Shown here: one piece after another, positions 30,443-39,755 of the stretch | Position numbering within the stretch: the first letter of the stretch is position 1 | How the letters are laid out: every line of letters begins with the position of its first letter | Source of the DNA: Cladopsammia gracilis | Taxonomy: Eukaryota; Cnidaria; Anthozoa; Scleractinia; Dendrophylliidae | DNA: 64,000 bases | Reading direction: 5' to 3' | NCBI GenBank assembly: GCA_022457155.1 | Contig: JAJGOT010001005.1 | Location: forward strand, 1 to 64,000 | Notes under the pieces: model-generated | Database searches by the model: none | Told to the model about the DNA's origin: nothing | The model's input: only the letters and a program-made list of their open reading frames with translations | Program-made: the position numbers and the translations under genes

Positions 30443-30880
30443 ATGGCCAGCATTGCAATAATGGCCCTTGGCGCTGTTTTGAATGCTGCAGCTTTCACTG
30501 GCAGCAATTATCTCGCGAAGTATCTATCTGGTGATAATGGAAAGGCAGCAATGGAGGAGAAAATCCGGCATGACAAAGCTCTGGAACAATACCAAGCGGC
30601 TTACGCCAAATACCAGAAGGACCGCACTAAGCTCCTCGACTGGATTGCAGCCAATGATCGAATAAAACACCAAGCAAGCCAAAACTTTCAAACCACCGAT
30701 CAAGCCCTGGTCTTGTACAACCAGATGCATAAATCGCAACCTGATAAACAAATCAAAGATTACAAAGAGCCTCAGTTCTCAGACTTCTATAAAACTAGCC
30801 AACAACAGCAGACTGGTGAACTTGCGTTTATTGGAGGCACCCTTCTTGCAGGTGGGTATGCGGCCTATCGCCTTCTGTAA
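30443..30880 (+). CDS. 145-aa protein with terminal hydrophobic segments
   Basis: An N-terminal alanine-rich hydrophobic stretch (IAIMALGAVLNAAAFTG), a central charged helical region, and a C-terminal glycine-rich hydrophobic segment (LAFIGGTLLAGGYAAYRLL). The element 2 copy (59447-59676) retains both ends but has lost the central region. Function unknown. Confidence 0.7.
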   Translation: MASIAIMALGAVLNAAAFTGSNYLAKYLSGDNGKAAMEEKIRHDKALEQYQAAYAKYQKDRTKLLDWIAANDRIKHQASQNFQTTDQALVLYNQMHKSQPDKQIKDYKEPQFSDFYKTSQQQQTGELAFIGGTLLAGGYAAYRLL

Positions 30881-30919
30881 AAAAATCGGCAACACAATAC
30901 ATAAGTATATACCATCCCT

Positions 30920-31909
30920 ATGGAAGCCAAACTCTCAAAGATCTATTACAGTCCTAAAGGCTACTGGAAAGGCCTTGCTGCTGTCAAAAAGCTAGCTGCA
31001 GCAGCCAAGGTCTCTGAAGAGGCGGCAAAGAAATGGCTCGTCAAACAAGCCCTTTGGCAAGTTTACCTCCCTGCACCACGCCATATACCTCGGCCTATGT
31101 TTGATGTCCAGACTCCTAATGCAGTGCATCAAGCGGATCTACTGTTTTTGCCACACGACAAACTTCCACACGGTAGGAAAATTTACAAATATGCTTTGAC
31201 AGTTGTTGATGTGGCTAGCCGTTACAAAGCAGCAGAGCCCTTGACTTCGAAAGAGTCTGATGAAGTTTCGAAGGCGCTTACACGTATTTACAGGCGTGGG
31301 CCTTTGAAATGGCCACAACTGTTGCAAGTCGATCCGGGGACAGAGTTTATGGGAGCTGTGACTAAAGAGACTGGGGCCCATAAAACAACCATTCGTCGTG
31401 GGCGTGTTGATATCCACAGAGACCAAGGGATTGTTGAAAGATTCAACAGAACCCTGGCTGAACGATTGTTTGGTTACCAGTACGCAGTTGAAATAAATCT
31501 ACCCTCTGGCCGTTCGACTGCTTGGGTTAAAAGGTTGCCAGATGTTATCTCGGCTTTGAACAATGAAGTGACTCAACTCACTGGCAAGAAGCCTGCGCAA
31601 GCGATTAAAGAGAAAGCTACCTCAGCCAAGCCAGCGACACCATATTTGAGACCAGTTGGCAAGAAGGAAAAGAAGCTCCCTCATGGAGTCAATTTGAGAT
31701 ATCTGTATTACCCCGGTGAGCTTGAAGGCGGTAGTCGACGAGCGACTGATCCAATCTGGTCTTTGAAAGTCTACCAAATACAAAGGATTGTCACCAAGCC
31801 AGATGCGCCGGCTGTCTATTATCTGTACGACGGACCCAAGCGCGGGTTTGTGCGTGAGGAGTTGATGGTTGTACCACCGGGCACTCAGTTGCCTCCGGTG
31901 TCTTTGTGA
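30920..31909 (+). CDS. retroviral-type (rve) integrase
   Basis: 329 residues from the ATG at 30920, with GTATATACC upstream. The N-terminal 60 residues are helical (KGLAAVKKLAAAAKVSEEAA), probably DNA binding. The catalytic core has D73 (HQADLLFLP), D138 (QVDPGTEF) and E173 (IVERFNRTLAERLFGYQ), spacing 34 between the last two as in D,D35E enzymes. A C-terminal beta-type domain follows (VYYLYDGPKRGFVREELM). This is the Maverick/Polinton integrase family, also known from the C. elegans F54H12.3-like proteins. It would insert the element, producing 5-6 bp duplications, and the observed AAAAG agrees. The 3' end overlaps the convergent polymerase gene by 25 bp. Confidence 0.95.
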   Translation: MEAKLSKIYYSPKGYWKGLAAVKKLAAAAKVSEEAAKKWLVKQALWQVYLPAPRHIPRPMFDVQTPNAVHQADLLFLPHDKLPHGRKIYKYALTVVDVASRYKAAEPLTSKESDEVSKALTRIYRRGPLKWPQLLQVDPGTEFMGAVTKETGAHKTTIRRGRVDIHRDQGIVERFNRTLAERLFGYQYAVEINLPSGRSTAWVKRLPDVISALNNEVTQLTGKKPAQAIKEKATSAKPATPYLRPVGKKEKKLPHGVNLRYLYYPGELEGGSRRATDPIWSLKVYQIQRIVTKPDAPAVYYLYDGPKRGFVREELMVVPPGTQLPPVSL

Positions 31910-34900
31910 CCATATGCAAGCGTATGGACACCATCGTCTTTTATCCAGCGCTTTGAATCAAAGGGAGAGAGCGTTGTCTTGGTGATGTGCTCACCGAAGA
32001 TTTGGTGGCCTTTGCTTCGGAGCCTGTCCATCCCATGCTTGAAGGTTCGCCGATCGAAAAGAGCTTCCTTGTAATTCTGGTGGGTAATCTCTTTCTTTGT
32101 TACAACCTTGGTGGTGCCCTTTGCTTTCTTGATGTTTTTGTCGTCCTCTAGTAAGATAGAGTACATCTTCGAGCGAAGGCACACAACCTCTGAGATGGGC
32201 ACACCCTCGCACTCGTCCTTCATCTTCCCAATGACCTTCTTGTTAAGCTGGCTGTGGAGTGGATGGTCCTTGGGATAGTCACTTGTGTCGTAGAGTTCAT
32301 CCCGAAGGTTCTCCATGTCTTTGTAAACATCATCCGTCTTGATCTCGAGGAGCAGAGAGTCTGTATCTGTGTAAAGTAGGTCTACGCGTGGACCATATTT
32401 CAGCTTGAGATGTTTGTAATAGAAGTCATACATCAGTGTTTTGGAAAGATCAAGGATGCACATGCCTGTGTAGACTGGGCGGTTGAAGAGGATTTTCTCC
32501 CTGTGCATCTGGATCCCCGCCAAGTTAGCTCCAAAGACTGTTGCTCTGGAAAACAGCGGGCTTGCGATAAGCTTTCTAATCTTGTCTTGCTCGTGCGATC
32601 GGACAAGCTTCATGTCGATTCGATTTCTGAGGTTCTCCATTGTCTTACCGAAGACTGAGTTGTTCATGAGCTTGAAGAAGTTCTTCTCAAAATCGGAAGT
32701 GGCCTTCTTTCTGAGCTCGGTGTTCAGGGAGATGTATGGCTCCATCCAAGCCCTCTGCTCGAACTTGAGCATTTTGTGTATTTTCGTCAACTTCATTCCC
32801 AGATCCAGGTACTGCTGGAGATTTCTGTAATGCAACACATACCGAGATTTCTTGTTTAGGGTAAGGAGCAGCTTCTGTGTCTTGTCTTCTGACTGTCCCT
32901 CTGCCAAGGCCCTTTGATATGGAGACATCCATGCCTTAGGAACGGCCTGACTTTCTGGGGCAAGAGGATAAGCGTTGTGCTCATCGTGCAGCTCCTCGGG
33001 GTACTCAAGATCAACCTCGAGGATGTAACCAATCTTTCTGTTTGACCTCCACTTCCTGATCTGGTGTTGTGTTGGAAAGAAAGGGCACCATGCGAAGTTG
33101 CCAACTGGGAGAGGCTGACTCATGGCCCATCCATATAGATTGTTCGCGTCGAGATACATGATGTAACTTGACTCTTCGTTGGGGTTGTGATCGTGAAGAT
33201 AGGGGTTGTTAGCCTTGCAGAACCGCCTGCTCTCCATGGATATACCACCTCGCAAGCCTCTTTCAACAAAGAGATGCATGTCAACATCTGTGAGCAGCTC
33301 CAGGTTGATGCCCGTATACCTGAGAAGGGCGTCCCATGAGAGGCCAGGGCTTGTGTAATAATGTGCCGGGTCAAGCTTGTAATGTTGCAGACATGTTTTT
33401 CTGAAGTTCTCGAAAACATCGGCCAGAAGAAGCACATCTGTAATGAGGTAGAGATCGTGGTAATCTCCAAGCGTCTTGCATCCAAATACCTCCCACACTT
33501 TTTGCGCGTGGGCGTATTCCTTATCTGAGATGCCTTCCTTCTTGAGCTCGCTGTAGAAGGCATCCTTCGGCGGGAGAGAGGTCTCCTCGAATCGAGCCCA
33601 TGAGTCCATGTATTCGTATGGGTAAATCCCTTTTTGCAGGAGAAGGTTGCGTTTGGCTTGGTTCTCCTCATAGCTTGCCGTGATTGTGAAGGACTCTGGC
33701 TTGTTTGCTTCAACCAGGGCACTGAGGCTTGACTGCATGAACTGCAAGCTGTCAATGAACCTTAGCTTGCCGAGGGAGAAAGAGATGTATTTCTCCATGT
33801 TGTTGGGGATGCATGTCAAATCAGATTGAATGCCCGCAATTCCGCCCATAATGTGGTGTGCATCATAACCCCTCAAGTTGTGAAAGATTGCGGGGATTAT
33901 TTCCGTTTTCGGGTTGGTTCGGAAATAGTTGATGTTGCAAAAACTGTGAGCCGCGCCCCGATATTTGCCTGTGATGTTACAATGATCTTTAACTGCGTCT
34001 CGAACAGATTCTTGGATTAGAGACTCCCCACAGAAAAGACAGTCGGCCTGCTCGAATAAATTTTCTGTGATGGGCTTCCATTTGTTTCTTGGCCCAACAA
34101 ATGGGAACTCTTCTAATTCACCATCATCGCCCTTGATGTAATTTTTGAATGCCTTTTGATAACATTTGTTGGTAAAGCGATGAATAAAGCCCATGTATTC
34201 TCCTGTGTTTGGATCATAGACTTCAGTGGCATCCCTGTGGTTCCTCTTGGTGAGAGACTTGTTACAGATGTGACAGTCAGTTGCGCGGTTGAATTCAATC
34301 CATTCCTTTCTCGTCATTGAGAGTGGTGCCTTGTCTTGTAGTTCGTCTCTGATCACTGCTTCCAGCTGCTGAAGGCTGTTAAGAAAGACTGGCACAGCGT
34401 CCTCTCCTCTGTATAGGTAAGGGTCCTTTGTCTCCCCATCAGAGCGAACAGCTAACATGCAGAACCCGCAGGGTTTATGTATGGATGTCGTAGTTGTACT
34501 GCTCTGTTGGGGGTCTGGTATGCGTCCATGGACTTTTTCGACAATGCTTTCGAAGTCAGCATAAATAACCCAAGGCTTCTTCATCTGGTTCTGAAAGTTC
34601 TTGAAGTGGAGGAAGTTTTCGCCTTCTTTGGGCATTTCAACTCGTGCCGGCCTGCCTTTGACTCCCCTGCAAGAGAATAGATGATCGGTGAGAACCCTTT
34701 CTGAAGAGAAGGGTTGGAGACACCTGTCACAGTGATGCATGCGACGTCCAACATTGAACTCACTGTGTAGAAGTCTGCTCATGCTCTTGATGTAACAATA
34801 ATGCGAAGTGTGTATGTCTGTGAGCAACATCAGATTAATCCTTCGCAGATTGGGATCCTCTTGCTCACTGACTCTGATTACAGCCACCTTGTTGTTTTTC

Positions 34901-35589
34901 CAGCCATAAACGTTGATTGCAAGGTTGTTTTGACGTTCAACCTTAGAAATCTGACTCAATGGCGTTGGAAAATCAACTCCAGTGCAGTCTAGGCCATCAT
35001 CAATGGGATAACTTCCTGGTCTGTCTGAATGCGCCTCGGCAGGGAACAATGCCGATCGCAGTGCCCAACGTAGACACTGATTGTCTCTGTTCTTCACATT
35101 GATGATTGCCTGCTTCGACCTGAGTTTTGATGGTGTTGGGATAAATGTACCGCCTCGTATAGGCTTGTACACCCCGAACTCAAGGTAAACAGTTTTGATT
35201 TTATCAACCACCCAACCAGAACCCATCTGCTGCCATCTAGAAATCTCTTCCTTAAAACCATTCACAATGTCTTCCAGAATGCCCTCCTCTCGCAGCTGAT
35301 AGAGATGTGTCACAATCAGTGGGTTGATGTTCCAAAAGAAGTGATTCATTTCTCGATTGTTAGCACCTGCCATTGAAAAGTGAACATCGAATGACAAAGT
35401 GACCTTCACCCCGCCAAGCTCTGTGACTTCGCGTGCAATTGTCTGGAGAATGGCCGCCTTATTAGTTATGAAGAATGAATTCAGGTCCTTGATTTGGTAA
35501 TCATCAGGGACATTTATCTTATAACCATGCAGCGAATTGCCGAAGTAATCGTGGTTCCTTGGATTGAAGTCAAGACGTTGAGCCTCCAT
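31885..35589 (-). CDS. protein-primed family B DNA polymerase with OTU-like N-terminal region
   Basis: 1234 residues if started at the ATG at 35589, chosen because a CAATTGG box and TGTATATAAC precede it. The open frame reaches 35808 inside the TIR. In order: an OTU-like region (DNQC, C172; H263), a CCHC-type finger (C287, C290, H303, C307) and exonuclease I YADFES (D345, E347). Two cysteine-rich inserts follow (CHICNKSL near 439; CLFCGESL...DHCNITGKYRG near 517), resembling recombination endonuclease VII/HNH zinc modules. Then come exo II (RGYDAH), exo III (YHDLYLITD), motif A (DANNLYGWAM, D814), motif B (NNSVFGKTMEN) and motif C (YTDTDS, 1073-1078). All catalytic residues are present. It would replicate the linear element by protein priming. 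Confidence 0.93.
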   Translation of the reverse strand: MEAQRLDFNPRNHDYFGNSLHGYKINVPDDYQIKDLNSFFITNKAAILQTIAREVTELGGVKVTLSFDVHFSMAGANNREMNHFFWNINPLIVTHLYQLREEGILEDIVNGFKEEISRWQQMGSGWVVDKIKTVYLEFGVYKPIRGGTFIPTPSKLRSKQAIINVKNRDNQCLRWALRSALFPAEAHSDRPGSYPIDDGLDCTGVDFPTPLSQISKVERQNNLAINVYGWKNNKVAVIRVSEQEDPNLRRINLMLLTDIHTSHYCYIKSMSRLLHSEFNVGRRMHHCDRCLQPFSSERVLTDHLFSCRGVKGRPARVEMPKEGENFLHFKNFQNQMKKPWVIYADFESIVEKVHGRIPDPQQSSTTTTSIHKPCGFCMLAVRSDGETKDPYLYRGEDAVPVFLNSLQQLEAVIRDELQDKAPLSMTRKEWIEFNRATDCHICNKSLTKRNHRDATEVYDPNTGEYMGFIHRFTNKCYQKAFKNYIKGDDGELEEFPFVGPRNKWKPITENLFEQADCLFCGESLIQESVRDAVKDHCNITGKYRGAAHSFCNINYFRTNPKTEIIPAIFHNLRGYDAHHIMGGIAGIQSDLTCIPNNMEKYISFSLGKLRFIDSLQFMQSSLSALVEANKPESFTITASYEENQAKRNLLLQKGIYPYEYMDSWARFEETSLPPKDAFYSELKKEGISDKEYAHAQKVWEVFGCKTLGDYHDLYLITDVLLLADVFENFRKTCLQHYKLDPAHYYTSPGLSWDALLRYTGINLELLTDVDMHLFVERGLRGGISMESRRFCKANNPYLHDHNPNEESSYIMYLDANNLYGWAMSQPLPVGNFAWCPFFPTQHQIRKWRSNRKIGYILEVDLEYPEELHDEHNAYPLAPESQAVPKAWMSPYQRALAEGQSEDKTQKLLLTLNKKSRYVLHYRNLQQYLDLGMKLTKIHKMLKFEQRAWMEPYISLNTELRKKATSDFEKNFFKLMNNSVFGKTMENLRNRIDMKLVRSHEQDKIRKLIASPLFSRATVFGANLAGIQMHREKILFNRPVYTGMCILDLSKTLMYDFYYKHLKLKYGPRVDLLYTDTDSLLLEIKTDDVYKDMENLRDELYDTSDYPKDHPLHSQLNKKVIGKMKDECEGVPISEVVCLRSKMYSILLEDDKNIKKAKGTTKVVTKKEITHQNYKEALFDRRTFKHGMDRLRSKGHQIFGEHITKTTLSPFDSKRWIKDDGVHTLAYGHKDTGGN

Positions 35590-35621
35590 GTTATATACAG
35601 GGATTTCATTTTCTCCAATTG
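35587..35621 (-). promoter_or_regulatory. promoter of the element 1 polymerase
   Basis: On the minus strand CAATTGGAGAAAATGAAATC starts at 35621 and TGTATATAAC ends just before the ATG at 35589. A second, imperfect copy of this promoter (CAATTGAAGAAA, GCATATAACAAC) lies further out, spanning the inner end of the TIR, so the promoter region is tandemly duplicated. Confidence 0.6.
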
Positions 35622-35678
35622 CTGGTCTCGTATCGGGCCTCTGTGTCATTGCCATGTGGGTTGTTATATGCGGGGGTG

Positions 35679-35940
35679 GGGTTTCTTCAATTGGTGGTCT
35701 CGTGCCGGGACCAGCATTCATAAGCACTGGGAGTAGTTGGTACGTTGGTGCATCCGGGACCACCCCCAAACGCCCGAAAAAACGCTTATTTTGAGAACTC
35801 CCGAACACCTAAGTTTCCGTGCCCCAGGGCGAATTGCAATGAGCCCTGGGGTACGGAAACTTAGGTGTTCGGGACTTCTCAAAATAAGCGTTTTTTCGGG
35901 CGTTTGGGGGTGGTCCCGGATCACCAACGTACCAACTACT
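35679..35940. repeat. element 1 right TIR with terminal hairpin
   Basis: Inverted match of 18766-19027 with only a handful of differences. Hairpin 35732-35940. Read from the outside inward, the loop CTCATTGCAATTCG has the same orientation as at the left end, so the two ends are the same isomer. Confidence 0.95.
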
Positions 35941-36175
35941 AAAAGTCATGTAGCTCTTTGAAAGGAACAATGCAAAACAAACAAAGAATGCTAAAAAATG
36001 ATCAGTTACTACACTGTGTCATATAGGTTGTACTAAAAATAGCATTTGAGTTATATAGTTATAGTAGGCATGAAATGCCAGTTTTTTATGACAAAAGACT
36101 ATGTCATAGTCAGCTGCCATTGTGTTTACATGACAAATGAATATATATTTTGACAAATTCTTGTTAAAACTTGCC

Positions 36176-36512
36176 TTAAAGGGACATTGTCACGAAAATT
36201 TTGCTGTGTTTTGGTCAAAATACACTAAGTACCTTTGCTCAAACATAAAATTGCTTTTAGAACGCCAACAAGATAATATCAAGGAATAACAAACCATAAT
36301 AAGTTTTTCTGCGATTTTTCCATGACTCATGGGAGGAACTTGAAAAAATTGGCCAATTTTTTCAAGTTGCAATCCATTTCCATCCTGGCTATCCGCAGCC
36401 AAAGATATAGATAACGAATACTACTTTCTGTGCACTGGTAGAGTATTTGTTAACAAAACTGGACCATTCTTTGTAGGTTTCCATTGAAAAAAATAGGTGA
36501 CTGTCTCTTTAA
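36176..36512. mobile_element. MITE with TTAA ends
   Basis: The left end TTAAAGGGACATTGTCACG and the right end, inverted, TTAAAGAGACAGTCACC are imperfect inverted repeats, each bearing TTAA. About 337 bp, non-coding; possibly piggyBac-type. Confidence 0.5.
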
Positions 36513-36916
36513 TATTATTTAGTCATATGCAGAAAAATACCCACTTAAGTCCCGGCCAAACTGACTGCAAGTATATGTCTGCAAGTTGTTCCATGTTGTA
36601 AACAAGCCATTCCAATGTACATGTAGTCTTGCACATACACCCAAACCAAGGTAAACAGTAGTGACAGCAACTTGCGATAACTTGCAGTGGTTGATTAAGT
36701 GATATTAAAAACTTGCGTCAACTTCTACAAGAATCTATGCTTGATCGAATTGGACGAAAGTTATTGATGTAACTTATTATTGATGTTGACTTGTCTCTCC
36801 ATTTGGCCAGGGCACAGATGCTCGTGGTCTTTTTAACAAGTGAAAGAAAATTAACATCTTATAGTCTTTTAGAGGATCCCCCTGTAAGTCACTACTGGTG
36901 AAGTTGGCATCCTCAA

Positions 36917-37090
36917 TAAATACCTCTTACTAACCGAGTTCGAGGGCCGTACTGTAAATTACGGCCCGCGTTTTTCCCCTTCGATTTATGGCCCAAGCGC
37001 GAAGCGCGCGGGCCATAAATCGAAGGGGAAAAACAAGGGCCGTAATTTACAGAACGGACCGAGAAAACGAGGTTAGTAAGATATTTATTA
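36917..37090. repeat. foldback palindrome
   Basis: Arms AATAAATACCTCTTACTAAC...GGGCCGTA..TGTAAATTACGG...CCCCTTCGATTTATGGCCC are mirrored around CGCGAAGCGCG at about 37000. A similar arm fragment occurs at 38219-38290. MITE-like hairpin. Confidence 0.8.
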
Positions 37091-38580
37091 TATCTCTAAA
37101 TCGGAAAAGGAAAACCTTTCAAGTCAAAAGATAGACGGCTTCATTTGACTGACGTACGTCACAAGAAAGCAAAGAGCAAATTTTATTGGCTTTCAAAAAT
37201 AGTGTGATCGGTCCTCGATTCGGCGTGAACTTGCGTGGCTCTTGAATGAAAACTCTATAAACGAATTAATTTAATCTTCCATGTGTTCGGTAGGACGACG
37301 GAAACCTGACATAAGGTAGTTTTCTTTGAAAAGGATTCTTAGTTACTGGCGAAGACAAGCGAGGAAAAGAAGAATGAAAACGCCGCGATAAAATCGCCAA
37401 AACAAACGTGTTTGTCAAACGGGAAAATGTGGCAGCACTTCGGTCTACAGCGGTGAACGAAGAAACTTTCAAATTTCTAAAAGGACACTAAAAATATCTC
37501 GTCATCAAATACTGCAAGTTGTTTTTGGCTTTTTGTGTGCTTTAGTGGGTTCATGCCGAACTTTGTGCGTCGATGAGTTTGAATTTCAATCGCACCTGAC
37601 AAATTTTCAGCGTGAGCTGCAGCAAGAGCGTATTTGCGAATACGCAAAATTGTTTTCATGGACTCCACTACAAGGACAAAAATTTCGCTGAGGAATCAAG
37701 GTACACTTTTAGCGTAATTTTGTAGCTTCAAGTCTGTTCTTATTAGAGCCACTGCCACAAACGATAACTCTGAACTTAAGTTTATAACCAGACAAAAACT
37801 TGATCAAACTAAGTTAAGCTTAATTTAAGTTTTGCCGATGGAAGTCGTTTCAAGTTGTTTTGCAGCTTTATGTTTTTCATAGAGACATTTTCTTACGAAG
37901 AAAGACTGTTTTGTTAATGCTTAATTAAATTGTAAGAGTTAAACGAATTTGCCGTGTTACTCGAGTTTTTATAACTTACAGCCTAAAACCTAAATACCAA
38001 AACAAAAAAGCTTTACTCGAGAAAATTGTCAATGCTTTTTGATTCGCAGCTAATCAGTTTTTTGCTAAAGTTATATTTTAATTTCATCGGAGAGTTTTTG
38101 TAACCTGGCATGTTAACCCACTTAGCTCCAAACGTTTCCTCTGGATATATAATTTTTAATGTAGAAAACAACTTTTGTAAGCGTGTGTTAGGCCTGATGC
38201 TGAGACTCTCAAATTTAGCGGACCGTACTGTAAAATACGGCCCGCTAAATTGACCAATCACAGCGCGCGTACTAACTAAGAGATATAATAAAGATTATTA
38301 TTTACATGTATGCATTTAAAGTATTATGCCTTGCACATTCCGTCTAAAACTGCAAAGTTGTATTCATTTTTGTGGCATGGAATATTTTATGTGATAATAA
38401 GGAACCAGCATTAAATCTAAACAAATTGGGACTATTGCATTGCTAGACTTACAGCTGTACTTGTCTAAACAGTAAGGTCCTTAAATTATAGTATGGTGTT
38501 GCAAAAATGTTTTTCAGTTGAAGACATAACATTGATAAATAAAATATATTTATCTATTTTTCTATACTATTTTTCTATTT

Positions 38581-39298
38581 ACAAGATCTAGATAGCCTCC
38601 CGTTTTCAATTTACATGTTATTTACAGGGTCTTGACAGCCCCCCTTTTTCAATTTACATGTTATTTACAGGGTTCCTTACAGGCTCCCTTTTTCCATTTA
38701 CATGTTATTTACAGGATAGCCCCCTTTTTCGATTTACATGTTATTTACATGAAAGCCCCCCTTTTTCAATTTACATAATATTTACAGGGTTCCTTACAGG
38801 CTCCCTTTGTCGATTTACATGTTATTTACATGATAGCCCCCCTTTTCGATTTACATGTTATTTACATGATAGCCCCCCTTTTTTGATTTACATGTTATTT
38901 ACAGGGTTCCTTACAGGCTCCTTTTTTCGATTAACATGTTATTTACAGGGTTCCTTCTTCGATTTACATGTTATTTACAGGATAGCCCATTTTTTCGATT
39001 TACATGTTGTTTACAGGATAGCCAATTTTTTCGATTTACATGTTATTTACATGATAGCCCCCTTTTCGATTTACATGTTATTTACAGGGTTCCTTACAGG
39101 CTCCCTTTTTCGATTTACATGTTATTTACAGGATCTTCTCTTGTATTTACATGTTTCACTCAAAATATTTACATGTTATTTACAGGTTCGACAATAACAT
39201 GTAAAAGGGAAATTAGCATGTAAATTGTCATTTACGGTATCTTTACATGTTATTTACTTGTTATTTACATACATTGTAAATTTTCAATTTTTCCAGTG
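38581..39298. repeat. right subterminal and terminal repeats of the CACTA-like element
   Basis: Array of TTCGATTTACATGTTATTTA with CAGG-type spacers, mirror of 17707-18345, ending in the inverted terminus CCAGTG at 39298. Confidence 0.8.
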
Positions 39299-39755
39299 AA
39301 CCCATGTCTAATCAAAGAGCTACGGAATTCTTTTCTGATAACTAACCCATGTCTAATCAAAGAGCTACGGAATTCTTTTCTGATAACTAACCCATGTCTA
39401 ATCAAAGAGCTACGGAATTCTATACTGATAACTAACCCATTTCAAATCAAAGAGCTACGGAATTCTTTACTGATAACTAACCCATGTCTAATCAAAGAGC
39501 AACGGAATTCTTTACTGATAACAAACCCATGTCTAATCAAAGAGCTACGGAATTCTTTACTGATAACTAACCCATGTCTAATCAAACAGATACGGAATTC
39601 TTTACTGATAACTAACCCATGTGTAATCAAAGAGCTACGGAATTCTTTACTGATAACTAACCCATGTCAAATCAAAGAGCTACGGAATTCTTTACTGATA
39701 ACTAACCCATGTGTAATCAAAGAGCTACGGAATTCGTTTCTGATAACTCAGATCA
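39299..39755. repeat. 45-bp minisatellite array, segment 3
   Basis: About ten copies of the unit of 1-434, same strand. It begins with AAC, the target duplication, and ends at TGATAACTCAGATCAGC, where unique sequence starts. Confidence 0.95.

Larger units (their letters stand above)
18766..35940. mobile_element. Polinton/Maverick-like virus-derived element 1, complete
   Basis: 17,175 bp bounded by 262-bp inverted repeats that begin AGTAGTTGGTACGTTGG and by a 5-bp target duplication AAAAG (18761-18765 and 35941-35945). It encodes integrase, protein-primed polymerase, packaging ATPase, capsid and penton candidates and about a dozen accessory proteins. Most genes are intact; three show frame breaks (19044, 21690, 28836). 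No adenovirus-type maturation protease was found. The element may be a recently integrated or still mobile virus-like transposon. Confidence 0.95.
35946..38580. other. interior of the CACTA-like element right of element 1, no gene seen
   Basis: No coding region supported. Contains a MITE (36176-36512), a foldback (36917-37090) and a related half-palindrome near 38219-38290. Open frames are short and unrecognisable. Confidence 0.6.
17707..39298. mobile_element. CACTA-like non-autonomous transposon carrying a Polinton-like element
   Basis: The left end reads CACAGGAAAAGTTGAAAATT; the right end, reverse complemented, reads CACTGGAAAAATTGAAAATT. Both lie exactly at breaks in the same minisatellite, with AAC on each side (17704-17706 and 39299-39301). 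Each end is followed inward by a 600-700 bp array of TGTAAATAACATG repeats in mirrored orientation. CAC ends, a 3-bp duplication and subterminal repeat arrays are hallmarks of CACTA/EnSpm elements. No transposase was seen. Excluding element 1, the carrier is about 4.4 kb. Confidence 0.72.

Noticed and set aside
35590..35808. Polymerase start at 35808 within the TIR
   Set aside because: The extra residues translate TIR and duplicated promoter sequence; the ATG at 35589 has the promoter arrangement shared with element 2.
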